In this document: positions 37,910-46,477 of the stretch, piece by piece
Position numbering within the stretch: position 1 is the stretch's first letter
Layout of the letters: every line of letters begins with the position of its first letter
Notes under the pieces: model-generated
What the model was told of the DNA's origin: nothing
The model's database searches: none
The model's input: only the letters and a program-made list of their open reading frames with translations
Position numbers and translations under genes: made by a program
Assembly (NCBI GenBank): GCA_012960925.1
Contig: DUAG01000042.1
Span: 38,070 to 102,069, forward strand
Direction: 5' to 3'
Source: Candidatus Manganitrophaceae bacterium
GTDB taxonomy: Bacteria > Nitrospirota > Nitrospiria > SBBL01 > JAADHI01
Length of the DNA: 64,000 nt

Positions 37910-40181
37910 TGTCTACCCGGTTTATGGGGGAATGCGTCTCTGGTTTATCGATTCATCAGGTCAAAAACATCGACTCTTCGACACCTTTAGCCCCTCGTTT
38001 TATATCGGTGGCCCGTCGGCACAATTAAAAAAGACCCTCTCGTTTATCCCTAGGTTAAAACTCCCACTACGCATCAAACCCTCGGAAGGTATCGAATTCT
38101 ATTCCGGGGCAACCATTCCTGTTGCCCGAGTGACCGTCTTCAATCCTCTTGACTATGCCAAGGTTGTGAAGTGGGTTATTACCCTTGAAAATAAAAAAGG
38201 GGATCGTGCTCAAACCCTCTCCCTTTACAATTGTGATCTTTCTCTGCCGCAGCTTTATTTCTTCTCAAAGAGGCTCTTCCCCTTGGCTTTTTGTGAGGTC
38301 GGGGTTGGGGAGAAAGGAAAGATCCAGAGGATAGAGCTGATGGATTCGCCCTGGTCAACAGCCTATACGATTCCTCCTTTATCGGTTATGCACCTGAAAA
38401 TGGAAGGGGAGTCGATTCACCCAGACCAGTGTGGGGTGAAGCCTTTGGAGGTTACAATCGAAGGGATCACGCATGTGATCGAGGGGGTGGGTGAGAGTGA
38501 AACGGGAACTGAAATCATAGACCGGTTCAATTCCCTGCTAGAGCGTTATGACCCCGATCTCATTCTCTCGGAGTGGGGCGATCCTTGTATTCTGCCCCAA
38601 CTCATCTCCAGTGCCGAAAGGCTTGGCCTTCCGCTGAATCTCAACCGGGAACCATCTCGGAAAGTGAAGGCCAGAAAAGAGCGATCTTATTTTTCTTATG
38701 GCCGGATTGTTCACAAGGCGCAGGCGCGGCTTCTTTTTGGTCGGTGGCATATTGATACCCGAAATTCTTTTCTGGCAAGCCATACGGAATTAGAGGGGGT
38801 GTTTGAGTTCGCCCGCCTCTCCAAGATCCCGGTCCAGCAAATGGCGCGGACCTCGACGGGGACAGGGATCACGTCGATGCAGATGGATCTTGCCTTTCAG
38901 GAGAACATTCTGATTCCCTGGAGAAAGCGACAACCGGAGGGATTTAAAAGCGCCAGTCAACTTTTACTAAGCGATAAAGGCGGACTGACCTATACCCCAA
39001 AACTGGGTTTTCATGAAGAAGTGGGCGAACTTGACTTCGCCTCGATGTATCCGTCGATCATGGTGAAGTACAACATCTCTCCTGAAACAATCAACTGTCG
39101 CTGCTGTTCCCATAACCTTGTTCCCGAAATCGGTCATCACCTCTGCAAAAAACGGAAGGGACTGATTCCCCGTTTTCTCAAACCGCTTTTGGACAAACGA
39201 ACCGAATACAAGCGGCTCATGAAGAAGACGGAAGATCCAGAACAAAAACGAATCTATGATGAACGGCAATCGGCGCTGAAATGGGGATTGGTCACAACCT
39301 TTGGTTATCAGGGATATAAAAATGCCCGGTTTGGGAAGATCGAGGCCCACGAAGCGATTACCGCCTACTCGCGTGAGAAACTCCTTCAGGCGAAATCCCT
39401 CGTAGAAGCCGAAGGCTTCGAGATGATTCATGCCATTGTGGATTCCCTCATGATCAGAAAGCCGGGGACAAGCGAAGCCGCCTATGAGGCCCTAGCCCTT
39501 AAGATTTCAAAGTACTGTGAAATACCGATTGCCTTTGAAGGGATTTTCAACTGGCTCCATTTCCCGCCGTCTAAATCCAACCCAGGTCTCGCGACACCAG
39601 GTTGTTATCTGGGGGTCTATCGCTCCGGCAAGACAAAGCTCCGCGGGATAGAGGCCCGGCGGTCGGACACGCCGGTCTTTATTAAACGCGCTCAGCTTGA
39701 AATGATTGAGATCCTTTCAGTTGCGCGAAATCAGGAAGCATACCAATTCTTATTGCCGCAAGTGATGGATTGTTTTGAAGGATATCGGGACAAGTTGCGG
39801 TCCGGACAGATCCCGTTTGTTGATCTGGCGATTTCAAAAGCCTTGTCAAAAGAACCTCACGAATATCAGAAGGCGAGTCTCATTGCGATTGTTGCCAATG
39901 AGTTGGCGGTGAGAGGTGTTCGGCTGATGCCGGGACAGACGATCTCCTATGTCATCACAGAGATGAAGGCAAGGGTCCCGTCGGATCGCGCCAGGGCACT
40001 GGGTTTTATCGATGGAGCCTGGGGCTATGACGTTGAGAAGTACGAAGCCCTTTTATGCGAAGCCTTGGAGGTGCTCTTTCCTGTCGAGAGGAACACACGG
40101 CACGAGCAGGAGAGATATTTTAAGACGTCACAACGTTCTGAGTTGAAGCAAATTGATTGTAAGATAACCCGACATCAATGA
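37875..40181 (+). CDS. B-family DNA polymerase, PolB2-like, altered motifs
   Basis: A 768-residue family B polymerase. Motif A is intact (ELDFASMYPSIM, catalytic Asp387). A Cys/His-rich insert follows (Cys408, Cys410, Cys411, His421-422, Cys424). Motif B is KWGLVTTFGY (Lys469), with Val-Thr in place of Asn-Ser. Motif C is HAIVDSLM: the YxDTDS Asp pair has lost its first Asp (Ile521) but keeps Asp523. The exonuclease region (about 188-300) lacks the D-x-E of ExoI, reading PLEVTIEG, so proofreading is probably absent. These traits fit the PolB2 group rather than replicative or PolII enzymes. Length and frame are intact over 2.3 kb, so the gene is under selection. Confidence 0.82.
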   Translation: MPRKTLKGWIFDVYPVYGGMRLWFIDSSGQKHRLFDTFSPSFYIGGPSAQLKKTLSFIPRLKLPLRIKPSEGIEFYSGATIPVARVTVFNPLDYAKVVKWVITLENKKGDRAQTLSLYNCDLSLPQLYFFSKRLFPLAFCEVGVGEKGKIQRIELMDSPWSTAYTIPPLSVMHLKMEGESIHPDQCGVKPLEVTIEGITHVIEGVGESETGTEIIDRFNSLLERYDPDLILSEWGDPCILPQLISSAERLGLPLNLNREPSRKVKARKERSYFSYGRIVHKAQARLLFGRWHIDTRNSFLASHTELEGVFEFARLSKIPVQQMARTSTGTGITSMQMDLAFQENILIPWRKRQPEGFKSASQLLLSDKGGLTYTPKLGFHEEVGELDFASMYPSIMVKYNISPETINCRCCSHNLVPEIGHHLCKKRKGLIPRFLKPLLDKRTEYKRLMKKTEDPEQKRIYDERQSALKWGLVTTFGYQGYKNARFGKIEAHEAITAYSREKLLQAKSLVEAEGFEMIHAIVDSLMIRKPGTSEAAYEALALKISKYCEIPIAFEGIFNWLHFPPSKSNPGLATPGCYLGVYRSGKTKLRGIEARRSDTPVFIKRAQLEMIEILSVARNQEAYQFLLPQVMDCFEGYRDKLRSGQIPFVDLAISKALSKEPHEYQKASLIAIVANELAVRGVRLMPGQTISYVITEMKARVPSDRARALGFIDGAWGYDVEKYEALLCEALEVLFPVERNTRHEQERYFKTSQRSELKQIDCKITRHQ

Positions 40182-40264
40182 AGCGACCCACCGCGCCAAG
40201 GAGCAGATCTGATGCGTTATTTTTCGCCTCTCTGGGCGGGGTTTTCAGTTTTATCTCAGGGGTC

Positions 40265-41302
40265 CTATCTGTAGGCTCCGTCCTGGAAAATAGTGACGCC
40301 ATCGATCTCCACCGCTTGGGCGTCAACAAAGACGTCGACGTGAAATCCTCCCTTTTTCGGGAAACCCGGCTTTTTATATTGTAAGTGTTTGGCCCCCAGG
40401 GAAAGGTGAATGCCGCACATTCGTTCATAGGTACCGATATCGCTCACGCGTCGATCCCGGCTGAACGCACGGTTCAGGCCAAATCCAAGCTCACGGACCC
40501 AGACGACCTCTTCTTTTTCCCGGATGATATCCAAAACCCCCTGAAAGCCAAGCGGCGCATCAGGACAGGAAACCAGAAGTCCTCCTTCAATCCGTGCCGT
40601 GAAGGGTTCTTTTGGAACATTGACACGAAAGTCAGTATCGCCAAAGGCAAATAGCCTTACGGTTCCATTCAGGCGATTGATCTCTTTCGGCTCCGTAAAG
40701 ACTTCCCCGATTGGATACTGGCCGCCGATATTTTTCATATCTTCGTAATCACCAATATTCAACCTGGGATCTAAAAAAGTCGTGTCGTAGATTAACTCGG
40801 TATCCTCGCAGATGATCCTGACTCTTTCCGCCCGGGCAATACGATCTCTCAAAAGAGGTCCGACCGTTCGGTAGTAAGTAGGATCATAAGCAAGCGCGTC
40901 AACATAAACAGCAACCTCTTCTTCGGGAAACCGGCCGAGATGAGGATGTTCGATCACCTTTAGTTTTCTTTGAAAGAGTTCAAGCCGTATGCGAAACTGG
41001 CTCAAACGAAAACTGGTGGATTGGACCAGAATGACTAGGTCGTCCGGGGACAGGAGGCTGAACTGCCTCAGGATGACCTCCGGGTCAGATTGATTAAAAT
41101 CAAAGGCAACAGCATCTGGAAGAACCACTTGATAGGCCTCGGTCAAGAGCTTCGACAAGTCCGACTTCGTATCATAAATAATAACGGCCCGCTCTCTCGG
41201 TGTATGGCCCAAGGCAATGGAAACGGTGTCTCGAATATTTGCTTCTGCCGCCTTTATCACGGTGCCGTTTGTGGCCTCATTTTGGGTTGCCTGCTTATTC
41301 AT
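40265..41302 (-). CDS. M29-like aminopeptidase family protein
   Basis: A 345-residue protein with the C-terminal pattern of M29 aminopeptidases (AmpS/PepS/AmpT): GEVFTEPKEINRLNGTV, GFGLNRAF, TYERMCGIHLSLG and GGFHVDVFVDAQAVEIDG supply the Glu/His/Asp metal ligands. The N-terminal half is Rossmann-like, as in that family. It starts 2 nt after the PNPOx-like gene; both follow a thioredoxin-fold gene, so a three-gene operon is likely. True peptidase activity is not certain, since many relatives are amidohydrolases of unknown substrate. Confidence 0.78.
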   Translation of the reverse strand: MNKQATQNEATNGTVIKAAEANIRDTVSIALGHTPRERAVIIYDTKSDLSKLLTEAYQVVLPDAVAFDFNQSDPEVILRQFSLLSPDDLVILVQSTSFRLSQFRIRLELFQRKLKVIEHPHLGRFPEEEVAVYVDALAYDPTYYRTVGPLLRDRIARAERVRIICEDTELIYDTTFLDPRLNIGDYEDMKNIGGQYPIGEVFTEPKEINRLNGTVRLFAFGDTDFRVNVPKEPFTARIEGGLLVSCPDAPLGFQGVLDIIREKEEVVWVRELGFGLNRAFSRDRRVSDIGTYERMCGIHLSLGAKHLQYKKPGFPKKGGFHVDVFVDAQAVEIDGVTIFQDGAYR

Positions 41303-41304
41303 TT

Positions 41305-41844
41305 CTAAAAAATTCCTGTTTCCTTATCATTCAGGCTCCGTTGATTATGTTTTTCCCAATAGTCCAAAATCCCCTGCTTCCCGCGACTTTCAGCCCATTG
41401 GGATAATGTAGGGCGTTCCTCTTTTAGCTCAAAATAGGGTACGGCATAACCGCAAGAGGTCGTCACCAGGATCAGTTGAAGCTCAAAAATCTGCCGTGCA
41501 CCCACATCCTCAGGAAAGAGTGAATAAAGATCCTCCCAGTCTCCGTCCCTCGGATGGATGGCCTTGGCCTGGGCGAACAATCTTAATATGAGGGGCTGCT
41601 TGTCAAATGAGCAGAACATGACCGTCATACGGCGATTTTCAAGCACATGGGCGGCCGTCTCATTCCCACTGCCGGTTAAGTTCAACCACACCACCTTGGC
41701 GCGATTGATGACTCTAAAGCTATCCATTCCCTTGGGAGAGACATTCACGAAGCCTTCTGACCCGGCCGTCCCGACAAAAAACAGGTGTTGCTTTTTTATG
41801 AACACAATATGCTCATCGCTCAACACGTCAAATTTATCTGCCAC
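41305..41844 (-). CDS. Pyridoxamine 5'-phosphate oxidase-like flavoprotein
   Basis: A 179-residue split-barrel protein. Motifs FFVGTAGSEGFVNVSPKGMD and NLTGSGNETAAHVLEN are typical of the PNPOx-like FMN/F420-binding group rather than PdxH. It probably binds FMN and may reduce a small substrate. It lies between the thioredoxin-fold and M29-like genes with 2 nt and 29 nt spacers. Confidence 0.85.
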   Translation of the reverse strand: MADKFDVLSDEHIVFIKKQHLFFVGTAGSEGFVNVSPKGMDSFRVINRAKVVWLNLTGSGNETAAHVLENRRMTVMFCSFDKQPLILRLFAQAKAIHPRDGDWEDLYSLFPEDVGARQIFELQLILVTTSCGYAVPYFELKEERPTLSQWAESRGKQGILDYWEKHNQRSLNDKETGIF

Positions 41845-41873
41845 AGTTCAACTCCTGAAAATCATGCTGCCCA

Positions 41874-42455
41874 TTAGACAAGATCACACGCTTCCGGTGG
41901 CATCCAATGCGCATCCTGATCTTCCCACTTGATGTTGCAGCCGATGGGATTTGTCACCGGCGTACTGATCGCCTGCCCCGCCAGAAGCTCCTCCAGTGCC
42001 CGGTCAAGGTCATTGACCCCTGCCTCGGCTGCGTTTCTCGGATTATCCACCCCACGGCCCGTGTAAACGAGCTTTCGATCCTGGTCGAACACGTAGAAAT
42101 GCGGGGTCCTCAGTCCCCCGTAGGCCAAAGCGACTTCCTGAGATTTGTCCCGGGCGTAGACCCACGGGAAATGATGCTGATTCATCCTCTCCACCATGTG
42201 TTCAGAATCATCGGACGCATAAGTGTTTTCACTGTTGGCGTTGATGCCGATGAAGGCAACATTCTTGTCCTTAAAGCGTTCAGCCGTCGCACGGGTCACT
42301 TCGTCAGAACCAATGACATAAGGACAGTGGTTGCAGGTAAAGAAAAGCACAAGCACTTTTGCCTCAGAAAAGTCTGATAGGCGATAGGTCTTCCCATCTG
42401 TTGCGGGTAACACAAAATCTCGTGCCTTGTCACCAATTCCCAGGGTGAATGCCAT
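41874..42455 (-). CDS. Thioredoxin-fold (AhpC/TSA family) protein
   Basis: A 193-residue protein of the redoxin class, beginning [20 protein letters not shown] with a TCNHCPYV active site (C-x2-C) near residue 41. No signal peptide, so cytoplasmic. The type with CNHCPYV is common in diverse bacteria and probably acts as thiol reductase or peroxidase. AAAGGAGG precedes ATG. First gene of the operon with the PNPOx-like and M29-like genes. Confidence 0.9.
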   Translation of the reverse strand: MAFTLGIGDKARDFVLPATDGKTYRLSDFSEAKVLVLFFTCNHCPYVIGSDEVTRATAERFKDKNVAFIGINANSENTYASDDSEHMVERMNQHHFPWVYARDKSQEVALAYGGLRTPHFYVFDQDRKLVYTGRGVDNPRNAAEAGVNDLDRALEELLAGQAISTPVTNPIGCNIKWEDQDAHWMPPEACDLV

Positions 42456-42537
42456 CGTTATCCTCCTTTATAATAAGTCCAGAACCGGACATCTTGCGAT
42501 TCAGCCTACCAGCCCTTCGCCATCGTACCATAATTAA

Positions 42538-42579
42538 CGATGAATCAAGCAGGCCGACTGCTTTGCGCTTGATTCATCG
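42538..42579. repeat. Perfect 13-bp inverted repeat
   Basis: CGATGAATCAAGC (42538-42550) and GCTTGATTCATCG (42567-42579) flank a 16-nt centre. It lies in the 269-bp spacer between divergent transcription units. It might be an operator, a bidirectional terminator or a recombination site; there is no T-run. Confidence 0.55.
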
Positions 42580-42724
42580 AATTTACGACAGATTTTATTG
42601 GCCAGATTTGCTATATTGAAGCACCTTTCGAGTCTATGTGTTCCGGAAATAAAACGCCTCTGCATGGGGGAGGGTAGATCGAATAACAAGGATTACTCGA
42701 GTCTGTGTGTAATGGGATTATATT

Positions 42725-43216
42725 GTGGCTCTATACGCGTGTAAAGAATGCGGTGAGAACGTCAGTACAAAGGCCAGAGCCTGTCCGCATTGCGGAAATC
42801 CTGTGAAGAAGAGAACCTTTGTCCGAGATGGCGCCTTTGCACTCATAATCATTTTTATATTTTTCAGTATCATCGTCACTCTAAGATCTAAGGTGCCGCT
42901 TCTGAATGACACAACAAAGGAAATAGTGATAAACCGTATCAAACAATTCCCAGGGGTCATTGAGGCGATCATCCCTCAAAAGGGTGATGATCTAAGCCTT
43001 GTTCTTGTTGTTCCCGAAAATACGTCCATAAAAAAGGCAAAAGACCTTGGCGATAATTTCGTCAGGATGGTCAAATCGTCTTCTAAAGACGCCCCAGATC
43101 CCGGAAAAAACATCGGGAAAGGGATATACAGTTATCTCGTCAGCGTGTACACAAAACAGGAGAAAAATATCGCTTTGGGGGCCAAAGTACAGACAGCAGA
43201 AAATATTACCTGGTAA
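42725..43216 (+). CDS. Zinc-ribbon membrane protein
   Basis: A 163-residue protein with an N-terminal zinc ribbon (CKECGENVSTKARACPHCGN, two C-x2-C pairs), a single membrane helix (about 36-54) and a 105-residue extracytoplasmic domain of unknown fold. GTG start without a good ribosome-binding site. A second, smaller zinc-ribbon membrane protein gene follows. Function unknown. Confidence 0.65.
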   Translation: MALYACKECGENVSTKARACPHCGNPVKKRTFVRDGAFALIIIFIFFSIIVTLRSKVPLLNDTTKEIVINRIKQFPGVIEAIIPQKGDDLSLVLVVPENTSIKKAKDLGDNFVRMVKSSSKDAPDPGKNIGKGIYSYLVSVYTKQEKNIALGAKVQTAENITW

Positions 43217-43267
43217 CGTGTCCCGTCTTATTGTCGATATTACATGCCTGTCTTCGTGCGGGCCCCT

Positions 43268-43465
43268 ATGAAGTGCAAAGAGTGCGGTAGAGAGCTTCAT
43301 TCCAAGACCTTTGCCTGTCCTTCCTGCGACGAAGCCCCTCCCGATTCATCAGCAACAAAAATGCAGGAACTCGGGAACAGTCTGCTTGCCCTCGGATGTG
43401 CAATCCCCTTCGTCGTCATTCTTGTATTTGTCCTGATCGTATTGTATGGTGCATTCCTTTCGTGA
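43268..43465 (+). CDS. Small zinc-ribbon membrane protein
   Basis: 65 residues: a zinc ribbon (MKCKECGRELHSKTFACPSC, two C-x2-C pairs) followed by a hydrophilic linker and one membrane helix (about 40-62). It resembles a shortened version of the preceding product. The ATG at 43268 starts right at the ribbon; a longer frame from ATG 43244 is possible. Neither has a good ribosome-binding site. Confidence 0.55.
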   Translation: MKCKECGRELHSKTFACPSCDEAPPDSSATKMQELGNSLLALGCAIPFVVILVFVLIVLYGAFLS

Positions 43466-43578
43466 AGAACTTGGTCTCCTGAAACAAAAGTCATGCTGGA
43501 CCTTGACCAGAACCTCGCCAAACAAAACGGGGAAGATCCAATGAGAGGGGAAGAATTTCCTAAGCCATTGATTTTCCT

Positions 43579-43665
43579 TGGTGGGCGTGGTCGGAATCGA
43601 ACCGACATGAGGCTACCCTCGGCAGTTTTTGAGACTGCTGCGTCTACCGTTTCCGCCACACGCCC
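43579..43665 (-). tRNA. tRNA-Leu (anticodon CAA)
   Basis: The minus strand reads GGGCGTGTGGCGGAAACGG at the 5' end. The acceptor stem GGGCGTG pairs with CACGCCC, and the encoded ACCA end is present. The anticodon stem GCAGT/ACTGC holds the loop CTCAAAA, giving anticodon CAA, which decodes UUG. A long variable arm (CGAGGGTAGCCTCAT) confirms a class II leucine tRNA. The T arm has GGTTCGATTCC. Confidence 0.96.
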
Positions 43666-43718
43666 ATTTGAAGGCCCCTTCTAGCATATCTCCTTCGATT
43701 AATCAAGATCATTGGCCC

Positions 43719-43748
43719 GTCCCAAGATCCAATCTCCGATCTTGGGAC
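43719..43748. repeat. GATC-rich hairpin upstream of tRNA-Leu
   Basis: GTCCCAAGATC and GATCTTGGGAC are perfect complements around CAATCTCC. It belongs with similar hairpins at 29274 and 53516. It lies between divergent tRNA-Leu and the DUF4124 gene. Confidence 0.5.
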
Positions 43749-43751
43749 CCG

Positions 43752-43780
43752 TTGACAGATCCGCATTCATCCGATAGAGT
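43752..43780 (+). promoter_or_regulatory. Sigma70-type promoter of the DUF4124 gene
   Basis: TTGACA (43752-43757), 17-nt spacer, TAGAGT (43775-43780). The start codon of the next gene is 22 nt downstream, with GGAGG in between. Confidence 0.6.
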
Positions 43781-43802
43781 TTTTACAGACTCGGAGGTCG
43801 TA

Positions 43803-44378
43803 ATGAATCGGATCATTTTGATTTTGTTAGTGTTCTTTCTGTTCAGCCCAAGCGGGATCCAGGCAGAGATCTACAAATATACGAATCTTGAGGGGGTGGT
43901 CACTTTGACCGACACCCTGTCCAAGGTTCCTCTCAGATACCGAGCGACCGTTGAGGTACTCGGAGAGTCGGATCTCGCTCCGCTCGCGACAGACACCTTT
44001 ACCGCCTCCGCAGAAAGAAAATTAAACCGTCTCCCGGAAAACCTTCAAAAGTGGTTTGATCCCTTAAGGGACAGAAACATCCTGGTCGCCTCAGGCCTTG
44101 CCTTCCTGCTGCTTTTTCTTATCTCGAGATACGTAGGAGGATTTTTATTCAAGTGTGCTTTCCTGCTCTCGGGTGTCGCTCTGCTCGGATCAATCCTTTA
44201 CAGCTTTGTTATCCCCAGGGAGATTTATCTCAAGCAATCTCTATCAGAAAGTGCGGACTCCCGCATTTCCCGGAAAATTGCGACGATTCAAAAGACCAGG
44301 GAACTAAAGGAGGACATTGCAAAAACAGAGAACGCACGAAAAAATATTTTTAAAACGATTTTTCAAAGGAGCGAGTAA
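43803..44378 (+). CDS. Secreted/membrane protein with DUF4124
   Basis: A 191-residue protein. The signal peptide (residues 1-20, ending IQA) is followed by a DUF4124 motif (EIYKYTNLEGVVTLTDT). Two further hydrophobic segments (about 99-135) and a basic C terminus indicate an inner-membrane protein. GGAGG lies 5 nt before ATG. An in-frame extension back to 43629 crosses the promoter and the tRNA and was rejected. Function unknown. Confidence 0.75.
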   Translation: MNRIILILLVFFLFSPSGIQAEIYKYTNLEGVVTLTDTLSKVPLRYRATVEVLGESDLAPLATDTFTASAERKLNRLPENLQKWFDPLRDRNILVASGLAFLLLFLISRYVGGFLFKCAFLLSGVALLGSILYSFVIPREIYLKQSLSESADSRISRKIATIQKTRELKEDIAKTENARKNIFKTIFQRSE

Positions 44379-44404
44379 ATAGGAGACAAACGAGGTCAGG
44401 ATCC

Positions 44405-45595
44405 TTACCTGCCCCATTTTTTCGGGAATACCTTGATCCACAGGGTCGGGTCGTTATTGCCATGTTCCTTGACCTTTTCTAAAATTTCCAGGTCCCACTT
44501 TCCACTCTGTACTGCCTTGGAGAGGGCAAAAACATCGAGCGATGAGACTTCCTCCCATTTTCCAGAGGCTTTGATCAGTTTATCCAGAGCAGGTCGACCG
44601 GGATCTTTCCAGCCGGGAAATTTGATGTTTTCATAGACCTTTATTCTAACCTTATGGTCCTTCGTGAAAACGGCCTCCACCCCTTTTCTGCGGGCGTAAT
44701 CTCCCAAGGCCTCCTTGACCTTTGCAATTTCTCCCTTGACACTGGCCTCTTCAGATTGCAATGTGATCAGGCGACCGGCCAGCCGGACCCCTTCTTCCCC
44801 CATGTATTCATTCTCAGGAAGTGATTCTGTTTCATATTGGTGCCGGAAGAGCGGGCAAATCTTCTGAAATTCACACCAGTTGCAAAGGCCGCTCTGACGC
44901 GGGGGGTAAAGCGCCGCACCTTCAATTTCCTGAATCAGGGCGATGGTCTCCTGACGGAGTTCTTCCAGCTCTTCCGGGCTTCGACGGGAACGAATCTCCT
45001 TATCAAAAATAAGGTAGTGCCATATCAGTTCGACTTTCTTCGTCTCCGGCCAGAGTTCTTTTATGGCCAACTGGTAGAAGGCAAGTTGTCGGTCTTCATC
45101 CAGTTCCTTCTGTGTGGGAAAGAATCCCTTGGTCTTGTAGTCATGTATCCAGATAACACCGTCTTTAGGTTGGCTCAGGCGATCGATAAAGCCCTGGATC
45201 ATATATTGACCCGCATCATCAAGTGAAAATTTAACGGGATGCTCTATCCCCAGCGTCCGGCTCTGATCGAAGGGATGGTAGCGCTGATAGTAATCGATGA
45301 TGCACTTTTCTCCCAGCGCAAGATAGTCATCGGGCACCATCTCAGCACGAACGATCCGGATCTCATCATGCCATTTAAGTTCCCAGATCTGGCGGTAGTC
45401 CTCAAGCAGTTCTTCGAGTGAGAGTAATTTACAAAATCGAAGGTGCGTATAGAGTTTCTCCAGGGACTCATGGACCCTCGATCCCATGAAGGCTTCAACC
45501 CCCTCTATCTCTGATGGAATTTTGTCGATATAAGTATATTTAAACTTCTGGGGGCATTGGCGATAGGATTCCAATCGTGATGGGGAGTAGATCAT
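44405..45595 (-). CDS. PD-(D/E)XK nuclease, RecB/AddB-like with Fe-S cysteines
   Basis: A 396-residue nuclease. The ATG at 45595 begins the family N terminus (MIYSPSRLESYRQCPQKFKY). Motifs in order: GSRVHESLE, then the catalytic GFIDRL and IHDYKT (Asp and Lys of the PD-(D/E)XK core) and RQLAFYQLA. Four cysteines, one in YRQCPQ and three in CNWCEFQKICP, match the iron-sulfur cluster of AddB/Cas4-type nucleases. It is not next to helicase or cas genes, so it is probably a repair exonuclease. ATG 45646 gives a longer, less likely N terminus. Confidence 0.85.
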   Translation of the reverse strand: MIYSPSRLESYRQCPQKFKYTYIDKIPSEIEGVEAFMGSRVHESLEKLYTHLRFCKLLSLEELLEDYRQIWELKWHDEIRIVRAEMVPDDYLALGEKCIIDYYQRYHPFDQSRTLGIEHPVKFSLDDAGQYMIQGFIDRLSQPKDGVIWIHDYKTKGFFPTQKELDEDRQLAFYQLAIKELWPETKKVELIWHYLIFDKEIRSRRSPEELEELRQETIALIQEIEGAALYPPRQSGLCNWCEFQKICPLFRHQYETESLPENEYMGEEGVRLAGRLITLQSEEASVKGEIAKVKEALGDYARRKGVEAVFTKDHKVRIKVYENIKFPGWKDPGRPALDKLIKASGKWEEVSSLDVFALSKAVQSGKWDLEILEKVKEHGNNDPTLWIKVFPKKWGR

Positions 45596-45730
45596 CGGGG
45601 TTCTCGTCGGAAAAAATGAAGCGAGATCAAACCAAATTGTAACCATTCAGGACGGATTCTAACCGCCTATCGGTAAGAAGTCAAAGCCCAAATTCAGAAT
45701 TCCGGAACCGGGATTCGTTGCCAGGGAGGC

Positions 45731-46477
45731 TTACTTCACCGGGTCCACAGGTCGGGAAATCGCAGGCTTCTTAAGCTTTTGGTAAATAACGGGAACAAAG
45801 GAAAGCACCCCCAAGAGGGTAAACGCACCCAGGACCTCGACGGAAGCAATGTCCTTTACCGACTCTATGTTTCCGAGTTGTTTTCCCGCGTTGCTGAATA
45901 CGAAGCTTCCCGGAAGGATACCTATGGAGGTGGCCGCCACATACACGGCCAGACGGATACGGGTCAACCCGGATGCCAGATTAACCAGAAAAAAGGGAAA
46001 GAGCGGAATCAGGCGCAGGGTCAGGAGATAACTAAAGGCATTTTCAGAAAACCCCTTCTGGAATGACGCAAGCCTTTTACCCAGTTTCGTCTCAACGGTG
46101 TCCCGAAAGAGATAACGGGCCGCCAAAAAGGCAAGTGTTGCGCCTGTTGTCGCCGCAATGTTCACATAAAGGGTTCCGAGCAGGGAACCAAAAAGAAAAC
46201 CGCCCAATATCGTAAACAGGGTCGCGCCCGGCAGTGACAGCGCGGTTTGAAGGGCATAAGCGGCGATATAGAGGAGAACCGTCAGCAGAGGGTGAGAGGC
46301 CGTGTAGTTTCGAAGGGCATCTTTGTTCTTCTTGAGGGATTCAAGGGTTATATATTGCCCCAGATTGAAATAAAAGAAGGCGGCAAGGCCCATCACAAAT
46401 AAACCGATGATGATTCCCTTCCCGAGTACCCCTTTTTTGCCTTGATGGCTTGCTTCCATAAACTCCAGTTCCTTCAT
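45731..46477 (-). CDS. TVP38/TMEM64 family membrane protein
   Basis: A 248-residue DedA-like (VTT) membrane protein with about six hydrophobic segments. The central motif GGFLFGSLLGTLYVNIAATT and FSYLLTLRLIPLFPFFLVNL are diagnostic. The ATG abuts the stop of the FAD-dependent reductase gene, so the two are translationally coupled. The TVP38-plus-reductase pair is common in diverse bacteria, although its joint role is not established. Confidence 0.9.
   Translation of the reverse strand: MKELEFMEASHQGKKGVLGKGIIIGLFVMGLAAFFYFNLGQYITLESLKKNKDALRNYTASHPLLTVLLYIAAYALQTALSLPGATLFTILGGFLFGSLLGTLYVNIAATTGATLAFLAARYLFRDTVETKLGKRLASFQKGFSENAFSYLLTLRLIPLFPFFLVNLASGLTRIRLAVYVAATSIGILPGSFVFSNAGKQLGNIESVKDIASVEVLGAFTLLGVLSFVPVIYQKLKKPAISRPVDPVK

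Noticed and set aside
43629..43802. Longer start for the DUF4124 gene through tRNA-Leu
   Set aside because: It would overlap the tRNA and the promoter; the GGAGG site and signal peptide point to 43803.
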